This document shows positions 26,671 through 34,169 of a DNA stretch of 54,096 bases, piece after piece. Positions within the stretch are counted from its first letter, which is position 1, and the number at the start of each line of letters is the position of its first letter. The position numbers and the translations under genes are program-made. Source of the DNA: Deltaproteobacteria bacterium (GTDB lineage Bacteria; Myxococcota_A; UBA9160; UBA6930). The DNA lies in contig JAJDAP010000124.1 in the NCBI GenBank assembly GCA_029261795.1, forward strand, positions 1 to 54,096, in the 5' to 3' direction. The notes under the pieces were generated by a model. That model did no database searches, was not told where the DNA came from, and saw only the letters and a list, made by a program, of their open reading frames with translations.

Positions 26671-27440
26671 CGACTGACCTGGCTTCCGTCGACCAGCATC
26701 GACTCACCGGAGACGAAGCCGGCCAGCGGCGAGCAGAGCCAGACCGCGGCCTCTGCCACCTCCTCGGGCCGGCCCATCCTGCCACCGGGGAGATGACGCA
26801 TCACCGCCCGGGTAATGGCGTTGTCCTCGGCAGCGAAGGCCGCCGTCATCTTCGACTCGGTCATTCCCGGACACACCGCATTGACGCGGATGCCGACCTT
26901 GTAGAGTTCCTGTGCAGCCACCTTGGTGAGCCCCAGCACGCCGTGCTTGGCCGCGGTGTAGTGCGGCAACCCGCGCGCGCCGATGATGCCCGCACCCGAG
27001 GACGTATTGCAGATGGCGCCGCGGAGCTCCCCCTCGGGTTCCTGTCGCTTCATCTGCCGGATCTCATGTTGCATACACAGGAACACGCCGGTGAGGTTCA
27101 CCGCGATCATGCGATTCCAGGCTTCCAGCGACAACGATTCGAACGCCGAAGTCGTGTCCGAGATGCCAGCATTGTTGAAGGCGCAGTCGAGTCGTCCCCA
27201 ACGCGCGACCGCCGCCACCACCATGCCTGCGACCGAGGCTTCGTCGGAGACGTCAGCCGGGTGTGCGAGCACGTCGGCGCCCAGGGCCGCAACCATCGCC
27301 TCGGTCTCGGCAAGATCGTCCCGGTCGACGTCCGCGACCAGCACCCGCGCGCCCTCGCGCGCAAAGATCTGCGCTGCGGCGCGTCCGATTCCGGAGGCCG
27401 CACCGGTCACCAGCGCCACCTTGCCTTCGACGAATCCCAT
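26667..27440 (-). CDS. Short-chain dehydrogenase/reductase
   Basis: The product is 257 aa from ATG 27440, with AAGGA 5 nt upstream. The cofactor loop is TGAASGIG (about residues 12-19), with D36 region VLVADVDRDD suggesting NAD(H) preference, NNAG at about 88-91, catalytic NTSSG and YTAAKHG (Tyr-x3-Lys). The C terminus has GESMLVDGSQVSR. A classical SDR of normal length with all catalytic residues. It lies downstream of LysR on the same strand, with 215 nt between, and could be controlled by it. It probably oxidises an alcohol in the same catabolic network. Confidence 0.92.
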   Translation of the reverse strand: MGFVEGKVALVTGAASGIGRAAAQIFAREGARVLVADVDRDDLAETEAMVAALGADVLAHPADVSDEASVAGMVVAAVARWGRLDCAFNNAGISDTTSAFESLSLEAWNRMIAVNLTGVFLCMQHEIRQMKRQEPEGELRGAICNTSSGAGIIGARGLPHYTAAKHGVLGLTKVAAQELYKVGIRVNAVCPGMTESKMTAAFAAEDNAITRAVMRHLPGGRMGRPEEVAEAAVWLCSPLAGFVSGESMLVDGSQVSR

Positions 27441-27483
27441 CGGGTCCTTCTTGCTCGAGCGAAGAGTCAGCATAGGGCGTTTT

Positions 27484-27556
27484 CGCGATCGATCTCGCGT
27501 TCTCGGTCTGCAAGCGAGACACCGGAGCGTCGCCGGTGCCGAAGGGATCGATCGCG
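27484..27556. repeat. Nested inverted repeat between lysR-type gene and SDR
   Basis: An 11-bp perfect inverted repeat, CGCGATCGATC at 27484-27494 and its complement at 27546-27556, encloses a smaller perfect hairpin, CACCGG (27520-27525) with CCGGTG (27533-27538). It lies in the 215-nt gap downstream of the LysR gene and upstream of the SDR start. It could end the LysR transcript or act as an operator for the SDR. There is no T tract, so a simple intrinsic terminator is not supported. Confidence 0.45.
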
Positions 27557-27655
27557 ATCTGGGACGGCGCCAGCTGGCACGCCCGGGTACCGCGCACGGA
27601 AAGCGGGTAACGCTCCGCTCGCCCAGCAGATCTTCCGAAGTTAGGCCTGCGCTGG

Positions 27656-28594
27656 CTACCCCGAAGCGATCTTGCGCGGGGCCCCTGTCCAGAGCGCTGC
27701 GGGCTTGCGCCCTTCGAGCAACGGGCGGAACTCGTCGAAGGCCGCATAGAGTGTGTCCAGCAGGACCCGGACGCGAGCGGTCTGTTGGAGATCAGGATGG
27801 GTCAGCGCCCAGACGTTCCAGCCGGGATTGTCGCCTGCGCCGGCTACGCGTACCAGCTCGGGCGTGCGGTCACCCATGAAGCAGGGAATCATCGTCAGTC
27901 CGATCCCGGCGATGGCGCCGGCAATCTGCGCGGTTCCGTCACCGAACTCGCCGCGGGTCGGCAGTTCGGGAAACGGGCTGCGACGCACCCAGTCGGGAAA
28001 CGGTTCGCCATCGCCCCAACCGATCCAGCGCCCCGTGGCGGACCCGCCGACGAGATCGTGCTGCTCGAGATAAGCCGGAGTCGCATAGGTACCCGAGACG
28101 TAGTGCGCCACTTTGCGGCCAACGAGCCCATCGGCGGAAGGCTGATCGCGAACCAAGCGAAGTGCCACATCGGCTTCGCGACGGGTGAGGCTCACGCTCT
28201 CGTAGGAGGCGTGCACCTCGAGCACGATCTCGGGATGGCGCTGCTGGAACTCGGCGAAGTGCGGCATGAGCAAGGAAACCAGATGGTCTGGCATGCTCAG
28301 CCGGACGGGACCCTCGAGGCGATCATCCTGACCCTGGAGCCTTCTGCCCAGGTCGTCGGCCTCGCGGCTCATGCGCTCTGCGGAATCCAGCACCCTTCGG
28401 CCCGCGTCGGTCAGGCTGAGACCGGTCGGCGTCCGATCGAAGAGCCGCGCGGAGAGCGCCGTTTCGATCGCGGTGATTCGGCGCGAGGCCGTCGAGTGGT
28501 TCAGGCCGAGCCGAAAACCTGCCCGGCGGAGAGAGCCAGCGCGCGCAACCTCGAGAAAGATCCGTAGATCTTCCCAATTCAACTGAGCCAACAT
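27656..28594 (-). CDS. LysR-family transcriptional regulator
   Basis: The product is 312 aa. The N-terminal winged helix-turn-helix spans residues 6-65 (LNWEDLRIFLEVARAGSLRRAG, SRRITAIETALSARLFDRTPTGLSLTDAG). A linker helix and the two-lobed periplasmic-binding-like effector domain follow (PVRLSMPDHL, EADVALRLVRD, GIGLTMIPCFMGD). The pattern is that of the LTTR clade with Trp-Glu-Asp-Leu (WEDLRIFL) at the start. LTTRs usually sit next to their targets: the SDR downstream and the lipoprotein/TauD genes divergently upstream are the candidates. The ligand is unknown. Confidence 0.93.
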   Translation of the reverse strand: MLAQLNWEDLRIFLEVARAGSLRRAGFRLGLNHSTASRRITAIETALSARLFDRTPTGLSLTDAGRRVLDSAERMSREADDLGRRLQGQDDRLEGPVRLSMPDHLVSLLMPHFAEFQQRHPEIVLEVHASYESVSLTRREADVALRLVRDQPSADGLVGRKVAHYVSGTYATPAYLEQHDLVGGSATGRWIGWGDGEPFPDWVRRSPFPELPTRGEFGDGTAQIAGAIAGIGLTMIPCFMGDRTPELVRVAGAGDNPGWNVWALTHPDLQQTARVRVLLDTLYAAFDEFRPLLEGRKPAALWTGAPRKIASG

Positions 28595-28797
28595 CTTCTC
28601 CGTGTGGGCGCGCCAAGGGGCGAGCGGGTAAGTATAACCGCCCGCCCGGCGGAAGCCGACGAACCGTGGTGCAGGGATGCACCCATCGCTTTCCGTCGTG
28701 CGCCGCCTCTCACCTGCGCACCAGCCGGTTGCGCGGGTTCCGGTTCCCGCGGCTGGAAGCCGGCCGTAGGTTGCATGGCGCCGCCCGAGGAGATGAC

Positions 28798-29100
28798 ATG
28801 TCGTATCGATCCTGGACCCGTACGCTCTGCGTCGTGGCTGCCTTCCTGGCGCTCGGCTGCGCCGCTACCCCGCCCGTAGCTTCGGCCAGCGAGGGAGCGG
28901 CGATGACCGTCGCCTACCAATCACCCTTCGCCTTCAGCAGCACACGATCCGCTTGCAGCTTCGCGGTCCAGAAGGCGCGGCGGAAGGCAACGAACGCCTG
29001 CTCCGTCGCTTCGCTCAGCGTCGACCAAGCCTCCTGCGAATGCTCGCGTGAGGGCAGCAAGTTCGGTTGCGAAGTCGAGGCCGCCTATACGTGCCAGTAG
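28798..29100 (+). CDS. Small cysteine-rich lipoprotein, unknown function
   Basis: The product is 100 aa from ATG 28798, preceded by GAGGAG 5 nt upstream, an excellent ribosome binding site. The signal peptide ends in lipobox FLALGC (C21). The mature part holds six more cysteines, at SACSF, NACSV, SCEC, FGCEV and the C-terminal YTCQ, interrupted by a basic stretch (VQKARRKAT). The pattern suggests a small disulfide-stabilised lipoprotein on the outer or inner membrane. No family was recognised. It is divergent from LysR (203 nt between starts) and 44 nt before the TauD gene. Confidence 0.7.
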   Translation: MSYRSWTRTLCVVAAFLALGCAATPPVASASEGAAMTVAYQSPFAFSSTRSACSFAVQKARRKATNACSVASLSVDQASCECSREGSKFGCEVEAAYTCQ

Positions 29101-29144
29101 GCACGCCGAAAACTCTGCGAAGCAAGGAGCGGTAGACTCCGGCG

Positions 29145-30128
29145 ATGGATCCGGGCTATCGCTCCTACGCCGCCCAGACGGGCCACTACTTCGACCGCCC
29201 GCACGCCGGGCTTCCAGTGGCAGCCGTTTCGGGCCGGGCCGCCTGGCGCGGCGACGGACTCGCAGATGAGGCGTGGTCGCGGGCCTTCGGCTCCGGGGAG
29301 CTCGCGGAGATCGAGAATGGGCTTGCTGTAGCGGAGGCGAGCGGGAAGCCGCTCTCCAGCTGGAAGCGTGAGGACGTCCCGTGGCCCGGCCTCGCCGCGC
29401 TGCTCGAGAGCGGTCGGCGCGAACTCATCGATGGTCGCGGCTTCCTGCTGCTTCGCGGCATTCCCGTCGAGCGTTGGGGGCGCGAGCGGAACGAACGCTT
29501 CTTCTGGAGCCTCGGTTTGCACCTGGGCACCCCGGGTGCCCAGAACCCGCAAGGCGATTTGTTGGGCCACGTCGAAGACACCGGCGACGATGCCCATGAT
29601 CCACAGGTGCGGCTCTATCGGACCTCGGCGGAAATCGCCTACCACTGCGACGCTGCCGACGCCGTCGGGCTGATGTGCCTGAACCGCGGAGAGCGCGGCG
29701 GGGCCAGCCGCATCGCGAGTTCGGTCACGGTGTGGAACGAACTGTTCCGGGCTCGGCGCGATCTCGCCGAGCGGCTCTTCGAGCCGGTCTCCCTCGACCT
29801 TCGCAACGAAGAGCGGCCGGGGATGCGAGGTTGGATCGAGATCGTTCCCTGCCGCCATGATGCTGGCAAGCTCCGCACCTTCTATCACAGCGACTACTTC
29901 CGGTCCGTTTCACGTCACGGTGCGGACGCGGGGTTCGGCGAGTTCGAGCGCGAACTCTTCGACGCCTACGATGCGATCGCGCGGACCGACGGCGTCTTCC
30001 TCGACATGGAACTCCAGCCTGGCGACGTCCAGCTGATCTCGAACCACACGATCATCCATGCGCGCACGGGCTACGAAGACTCACCCGAAGCGCGACGGCA
30101 TCTCTTGCGGCTCTGGCTCTCGCTCTAG
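29145..30128 (+). CDS. TauD/TfdA-family Fe(II)/2OG dioxygenase
   Basis: The product is 327 aa. Active-site motifs are YHCDAADAVGLMCLN (His-x-Asp) around residues 165-180 and NHTIIHARTGYED near the C terminus (distal His), with ARRHLLRLWLSL giving the 2-oxoglutarate-binding Arg. The N-terminal half includes GRGFLLLRGIP, common to TauD/TfdA proteins. The length is slightly above the usual 280-300 aa. It would hydroxylate a small carboxylate or sulfonate, freeing for example sulfite or an alcohol. The gene's stop codon TAG (30126-30128) lies inside the first bases of a palindromic repeat. Substrate not assignable. Confidence 0.9.
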   Translation: MDPGYRSYAAQTGHYFDRPHAGLPVAAVSGRAAWRGDGLADEAWSRAFGSGELAEIENGLAVAEASGKPLSSWKREDVPWPGLAALLESGRRELIDGRGFLLLRGIPVERWGRERNERFFWSLGLHLGTPGAQNPQGDLLGHVEDTGDDAHDPQVRLYRTSAEIAYHCDAADAVGLMCLNRGERGGASRIASSVTVWNELFRARRDLAERLFEPVSLDLRNEERPGMRGWIEIVPCRHDAGKLRTFYHSDYFRSVSRHGADAGFGEFERELFDAYDAIARTDGVFLDMELQPGDVQLISNHTIIHARTGYEDSPEARRHLLRLWLSL

Positions 30129-30215
30129 CAGGTTGCGGAAGAACCCCGGACCGAGCCCGGTGCGCAGAAAGATGCGTACCCGGCGACGGGAGTGGGTTTT
30201 TCCGCAGCCTGCTAG
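30125..30215. repeat. Palindromic intergenic repeat, short form (91 bp)
   Basis: The element has terminal inverted repeats of about 21 bp: the left end reads CTAGCAGGTTGCGGAA and the right end, complemented, CTAGCAGGCTGCGGAA. They differ at two positions over their length. The left 43 bp are identical to the element at 53954. The middle shares the AAAGATGCGT and GGCGACGGG blocks with that copy. The element starts inside the stop codon region of the TauD gene and fills the space to the convergent PhyH gene. It has no coding capacity and resembles a REP/MITE-type mobile repeat. Confidence 0.85.
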
Positions 30216-30225
30216 CGCGGGTACG

Positions 30226-31098
30226 CTAGCCGGCGAGCTGCTCGCGCGCCTTCTCTTGCATCGCTTCACTGTCTCCGAAGAGCGCGCCGCGCTTGCTCGT
30301 GCCGGGTCTGACGGCTTCGATCGGGTCGCGGATGTCGTCGATGTAGCCCAGGGCGTAGGCGCCCATCTGGTATCCCATCAAACGCAGCAGGTCTTCGGGC
30401 AGGGTCGCCGCGATTTCCTTCGGGCACGATAGGTACTGATTCTCTTCCTGGCGCAGGAACCCCAGGTTGTAGGTGATGTTGAGTCCCATGCGAACGGCGT
30501 CGCTCTGGTTGGCGCCGCCACCGTGGTAGACCGAACCGGTGTAGAGGAACACCGAACCCTTCTCCATCTCGGCGCACTCCGTTGCGTCGTGGCTGAACTG
30601 GAGCTTGTCGTCGTAGTGGTTGCTGCCGGGGATCACGCGCGTGGCACCGTTGACTTCGGTGAAATCGTCCATCGCCCAGATCGTGTTGCACTGGACCTCG
30701 TAACCCTTCGGGAACGGAAAGAAATCGAACGCCCATTGATCGCGGTGAATCGGTTGCGCTTCCTGGCCTGGGCCGATCGCGATGATCTGCGTGAGATGAA
30801 TTTGGAAGCTCGCAACCTGGGCCATCACGCGCTTCGCCGTGCCAAGCACGAGCGGATTCATCACGACCTCGCGTGCGCTCTCCGACCGCGCGACGAGCGC
30901 GCCGACCCGCTTGGTCGCGCGGCCCCCGAAATCGTCCGCGCCGGTCGGGCAGGCTTCCATGTAGGGTGCGGTCTCTTCGCGAATCGCGTCCATCAGCACG
31001 GGATCGACAAGGCGGTCGATGACGACACATCCGTCACGAGCCAGGATCTTCTGCACTTCGGCCGGGCCAGTCGCTGCGGGCACATGTTCGATGGGCAT
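30226..31098 (-). CDS. Phytanoyl-CoA dioxygenase (PhyH) family protein
   Basis: The product is 290 aa from ATG 31098, with GAGGA 7 nt upstream. The iron site is IHRDQWAFDFFPFP (His-x-Asp, around residue 135) and the distal His is in YTGSVYHGGGANQ. IPGSNHYDDK is the matching core strand. The C-terminal tail LMGYQMGAYALGYIDDIRDP is characteristic of a PhyH subgroup seen near terpenoid and lipid genes. It is a non-haem Fe(II)/2-oxoglutarate hydroxylase; the substrate is unknown. Its 3' end faces the TauD gene across the palindromic repeat, and the two are convergent. Confidence 0.9.
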   Translation of the reverse strand: MPIEHVPAATGPAEVQKILARDGCVVIDRLVDPVLMDAIREETAPYMEACPTGADDFGGRATKRVGALVARSESAREVVMNPLVLGTAKRVMAQVASFQIHLTQIIAIGPGQEAQPIHRDQWAFDFFPFPKGYEVQCNTIWAMDDFTEVNGATRVIPGSNHYDDKLQFSHDATECAEMEKGSVFLYTGSVYHGGGANQSDAVRMGLNITYNLGFLRQEENQYLSCPKEIAATLPEDLLRLMGYQMGAYALGYIDDIRDPIEAVRPGTSKRGALFGDSEAMQEKAREQLAG

Positions 31099-31235
31099 TC
31101 GGACATCCTCCAATCGGGCCCGCACAGCATGGCACGAATCCACGATCTCAGCGCCGGGTGTTTAGCCGGAGGGGGCCGTCCTGGGACGTGGTGAACGCCC
31201 ATGATAGGATGGACCGACGCCCAAGGAGTGCCCCC

Positions 31236-31694
31236 ATGCAGCTGCAGAACCGCGCCGCAATGCTTGCCGCAGCCCTACTGCTGGCAAGCGCCGGGCTCGC
31301 CGGGACCCCGGTCCTTGCCGAGGCCGAGGACGCCGCGATCACCCTCGAAGTGATCGTCCACGGCACCGGCGGCGGCGGCGTGGTCAACTGGGCCCTCTAT
31401 GCCGATGAGGGGCAGCACGACTCGGGCAAGCAGATGCGCGGCGGCCGCCAGGATGCCGACGGCGCTTCGACCACCGTATCGCTCGGAGCCATCGAACCGG
31501 GACGTTATTCGGTGGCGATCTTCCTGGATGAGGATGGAGACGGCGAGTTCGATACGAACTTCTTCGGGATCCCGAAGGAACCATTCGGCTTCAGCAACGA
31601 CGCCATGGGCGCGATGGGAAAGCCCAGCTTCGAGAAGGCCTCTTTCGTGGTCGGTACGGACGGCGCCCGGATCGAGATGACGCTGACCGACTAG
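31236..31694 (+). CDS. Secreted DUF2141-like beta-sandwich protein
   Basis: The product is 152 aa from ATG 31236, with AAGGAG 7 nt upstream. The signal peptide (LLLASAGLAGTPVLAEA) ends around residue 30. The mature protein holds GRYSVAIFLDEDGDGEFDTNFFGIPKEPFGFSNDA, of which DEDGDGEFDTN resembles a calcium-binding loop, and ends in a short beta strand (GARIEMTLTD). The pattern fits DUF2141, a periplasmic or exported family of unknown role. It sits alone between the divergent PhyH gene and the P450 gene, with 200 nt before the latter. Confidence 0.8.
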   Translation: MQLQNRAAMLAAALLLASAGLAGTPVLAEAEDAAITLEVIVHGTGGGGVVNWALYADEGQHDSGKQMRGGRQDADGASTTVSLGAIEPGRYSVAIFLDEDGDGEFDTNFFGIPKEPFGFSNDAMGAMGKPSFEKASFVVGTDGARIEMTLTD

Positions 31695-31869
31695 GCGGCA
31701 CGCCGAGCCCGCCCGAGCCACCTCATTGGGATGAGAACGCGGTTGTCACGCGCTGGGGCGATCCGGTGCGCGACCATGGTGGCGACGGGGCAGATCGCCG
31801 CATCGATCCTGTCCGGACGCGACGGGAGAGCGGCCGCCTCGGCATGTCACGTGCAGAGCCAAGGGCGAG

Positions 31870-31885
31870 AACGCGCGATCGCGTT
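31870..31885. promoter_or_regulatory. Perfect inverted repeat before the P450 ribosome binding site
   Basis: AACGCG and CGCGTT are perfect complements around CGAT, directly followed by the GGAGG ribosome binding site of the P450 gene at 31895. The site may be an operator or a translation-affecting hairpin. The six-base arms are GC-rich and could arise by chance in this genome, so the call is tentative. Confidence 0.35.
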
Positions 31886-31894
31886 GGAGGACGC

Positions 31895-33163
31895 ATGGAC
31901 GGCACCAGACTCGTCGACCCGGCAGCCTATGCCGCCCACGGATACCCGTATGAGGAGTGGGCGAAGCTACGCCGCACGTCCCCGGTAGAGCGGTTCGAGC
32001 CCGATGGCTGGCCCGCGTTCTGGGCGATCACCGGCCACAAGGAGATCGTCGAGATCTCTCGGCAGCCGGACCTGTACCTGAACGGGCCCGGGATGACGTA
32101 TGTGCGCAACACCATGGAGCGCGACGGCAACCCGCCGCAGATGAAGACCATCATCAACATGGACCCCCCCGAGCATCGGAAGCACCGCAAGATCGCCAGC
32201 CCGTTCTTCACGCCCCGCGCGCTTTCGCAGCTGGACGGGTTGGTGGCCCAGACCGCTCGGGATCTCGTCGATGGCCTGGGTAGCGAAGGGGAATGCGATT
32301 TCATCAACGCGATCGCGGCTCAGCATCCGCTCAAGGTGCTGGCCTCCATCCTGGGTATCCCCGAGGAACAGGAGCCGCTCGTCTTGCGGCTGACCAACGA
32401 ATTGTTCGGCTCGGACGATCCCGAACTCGCCCGCGGCGGCGACCACGAAGAAGCGATTCGGAGCTTGTTCGTCGACTTCCACAGCTACTTCAGTCAGGTG
32501 ATCGAGGACCGCCGGGCTCACCCGACCGACGATTTCGCCAGTGTCATCGCCAACGCGACGATCGACGACCAGCCCATGGGGCCGCTCGAAACCATGGGGT
32601 ACTGCCTGATCACGTTCACGGCCGGCCACGAAACGACCCGCGGAGCGATCGGCGGTGGATTCATGGCGTTGATCGAGAACCCCGCCGAGCGTCAGCGCTG
32701 GGCGGAGGATCTGTCGATCTCGGCGAGAGCGATCGACGAGATCGTCCGATACGTGACACCGGTAACGCACATGGTGCGGACGGCGAGCGAGGACACCACG
32801 CTAGGCGGCAAGCGGATCCGCGCCGGGGAGCGTCTGGTCCTCTTCTACGCCTCGGCCAACCGCGACGAGTCCGTGTTCGAGTCTCCCGATGCGCTGCAGC
32901 TCGACCGTTACCCGAATCCACATCTGGCGTTCGGTATCGGCGAACACTTCTGCCTGGGGGCCAACCTCGCGCGAAAGACCAGCGGAGCCATCTTCCGAGA
33001 GCTCGTGTCGCGGCTCGAGCACGTGGAGATCGTCGGCCCGGTCGAACGAATGGCATCCATTCTCGTCCCGGGTCTCAAGCACCTGCCGATTCGCTATCGC
33101 CTGGGTCCGCCCCGCCTGTCGGTCCAAGGGCTTGCAGACTTCTCACGGAGGACCGCCGCCTGA
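31895..33163 (+). CDS. Cytochrome P450 (close paralogue of the P450 at 41735)
   Basis: The product is 422 aa from ATG 31895, preceded by GGAGG 4 nt upstream. The oxygen-activating I-helix motif is AGHETT (243-248), the ExxR motif EIVR (282-285), and the haem loop FGIGEHFCLGANLAR has the proximal ligand C353. INMDPPEHRKHRKIASPFFTPR (the C-helix area) resembles mycobacterial CYP families acting on steroids and terpenes, such as the CYP125/CYP142 type. Soluble, no membrane anchor. It is strongly similar through most of its length to the P450 at 41735-42973, but no ferredoxin lies next to this copy. Hydroxylation of a hydrophobic substrate is inference. Confidence 0.95.
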   Translation: MDGTRLVDPAAYAAHGYPYEEWAKLRRTSPVERFEPDGWPAFWAITGHKEIVEISRQPDLYLNGPGMTYVRNTMERDGNPPQMKTIINMDPPEHRKHRKIASPFFTPRALSQLDGLVAQTARDLVDGLGSEGECDFINAIAAQHPLKVLASILGIPEEQEPLVLRLTNELFGSDDPELARGGDHEEAIRSLFVDFHSYFSQVIEDRRAHPTDDFASVIANATIDDQPMGPLETMGYCLITFTAGHETTRGAIGGGFMALIENPAERQRWAEDLSISARAIDEIVRYVTPVTHMVRTASEDTTLGGKRIRAGERLVLFYASANRDESVFESPDALQLDRYPNPHLAFGIGEHFCLGANLARKTSGAIFRELVSRLEHVEIVGPVERMASILVPGLKHLPIRYRLGPPRLSVQGLADFSRRTAA

Positions 33164-33243
33164 CAACGCTGGCGGGGCGATTGCCGGGAGGCCCTGCCCA
33201 GACCGCCGTACCAGACGCCCCGCCTGATCGTGGGCCGGGCGGC

Positions 33244-33260
33244 CGGGGCGTTGCGCCCCG
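33244..33260. terminator. Perfect hairpin downstream of the P450, possible terminator
   Basis: CGGGGCG (33244-33250) and CGCCCCG (33254-33260) pair perfectly around TTG, 81 nt past the P450 stop. No T tract follows, so it is at most a GC-rich transcript end or processing block. It lies inside the 268-nt gap between the P450 and the 36-codon gene. Confidence 0.35.
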
Positions 33261-33365
33261 TCACGATTGCAGGGTGGGTCCGAAGACCCCACAGCGCTCG
33301 CCTGGCAACGGTCGACGTTATTCGGCCGACTCCAGCAGAACGGCGTCGCGAGGCCGCCTACGCCC

Positions 33366-33392
33366 CCAGAACCGGAACCGCTTCGGTTCTGG
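33366..33392 (+). promoter_or_regulatory. Alternative overlapping hairpins upstream of the 36-aa gene
   Basis: The tandem arms CCAGAACCG (33366-33374) and CCGGAACCG (33372-33380) can each pair with the same CGGTTCTGG (33384-33392). One pairing is perfect with a nine-base loop; the other has one G-U and a three-base loop. They end 40 nt before the start codon at 33432. Two mutually exclusive pairings suggest a switch or attenuator, but no ligand or function is known. Confidence 0.4.
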
Positions 33393-33431
33393 CATGCCGT
33401 GTGCAGCGCCCCCGGCGCAGGAGGACCACTC

Positions 33432-33542
33432 ATGGCCAAGCCTCATCCCCCGGAAGTACTGGCAGCGAATGTCTTCAAGCTCGCGGTGCTTGGAATCGCC
33501 GTCGAGATCATCGCCATGGCCTTGATGAGCTTCGTCTTGTGA
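33432..33542 (+). CDS. 36-aa single-pass membrane peptide
   Basis: ATG 33432 follows AGGAGG (33419-33424) by 7 nt, a perfect ribosome binding site. The 36-residue product starts MAKPHPPEVLAANVF, and its C-terminal half is a continuous hydrophobic helix (LAVLGIAVEIIAMALMSFVL) that ends at the stop. A positively charged N terminus and a membrane-spanning C terminus fit a small inner-membrane protein. It lies between the P450 gene and the limonene-epoxide-hydrolase-like gene, and may be cotranscribed with neither. No family recognised. Confidence 0.6.
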   Translation: MAKPHPPEVLAANVFKLAVLGIAVEIIAMALMSFVL

Positions 33543-33570
33543 GCGCCCAGTCCGCCCTCGATGAACTCGC

Positions 33571-33936
33571 CTAGCTCATTCCCCGGCCGTACGTCGCCAT
33601 GTCGAAATAGTCGCGCCAGATCTTGATCTTGCCGTCTTCCAGCTCGAAAACGCCGGTGCAGGGAAGATCGACGCTCTTGTCGCCGGCCTTGGTGCGGTCG
33701 AGACGCTCGGCGATCACGACGTCTCCCGCGCTGACCAGGTTCAAGATATCCCATTGGGTCTCGGTCCAGGCCCCGATGAAGCCACGGATCATCTGCTCGA
33801 CGTTGGCTCGACCTTCGACGGGCGCTGCTGGCATGTTGTAGTAGACGCCGTCTTCGGTGAAGTAGCTGGCGAGTTCCGTCGCATCGAGGCGAGACCACGC
33901 CTCGATGAACTCCCGGATGATCTTCTCGTTGTTCAT
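33571..33936 (-). CDS. Limonene-1,2-epoxide hydrolase-like protein
   Basis: The product is 121 aa with the NTF2-like fold. All five catalytic positions of limonene-1,2-epoxide hydrolase can be aligned by spacing: Y32-x-N34 (VYYNMP), R78-x-D80 (AERLDR) and D109 (WRDYFD). In the known enzyme these are Y53, N55, R99, D101 and D132, which activate water and protonate the epoxide. The size (120-150 aa) fits the family. It would open an epoxide to a diol without cofactor, a natural step after P450 epoxidation by the neighbouring P450. The start is ATG 33936. It is divergent from the acyl-CoA dehydrogenase gene (233 nt apart). Confidence 0.87.
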   Translation of the reverse strand: MNNEKIIREFIEAWSRLDATELASYFTEDGVYYNMPAAPVEGRANVEQMIRGFIGAWTETQWDILNLVSAGDVVIAERLDRTKAGDKSVDLPCTGVFELEDGKIKIWRDYFDMATYGRGMS

Positions 33937-34030
33937 GACGTGCTCCTACAGGCTGTGCGCCAGGAGCATCGCGCGTCTCACGGAGCGGCGCCCGAGCCGC
34001 CAATCGATGAGATGCCCAAGCCGAAGGCAG

Positions 34031-34051
34031 CTGGGTCGTTCCGGGACCCAG
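34031..34051. promoter_or_regulatory. Perfect hairpin in the divergent LEH-FadE promoter region
   Basis: CTGGGTC (34031-34037) and GACCCAG (34045-34051) pair perfectly around GTTCCGG. It lies in the 233-nt divergent region between the epoxide hydrolase-like gene and the acyl-CoA dehydrogenase gene. A run of T follows at about 34060, but no gene ends upstream on either strand, so an operator or leader hairpin is more plausible than a terminator. The rest of the gap (33937-34169) holds nothing else recognised. Confidence 0.35.
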
Positions 34052-34169
34052 TGCCGCGATTTTTGGGGCAGCCGGCCCCGCGTCGTCCTTGCAACGCCGC
34101 ATGAGCGGCCGCCCCTGGGCACAGTGCTTGCTTTGCTCGTAGGAACCCTACCAGTAGGAGCTACAGGTC

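Noticed and set aside
31766..31894. 43-codon extension of the P450
   Set aside because: It is Arg-rich and non-homologous; GGAGG precedes the ATG at 31895.
33164..33431. Gene in the gap after the first P450
   Set aside because: An open frame from 33267 runs into the 36-codon gene, but its first 55 codons are low-complexity and only the ATG at 33432 has a ribosome binding site.
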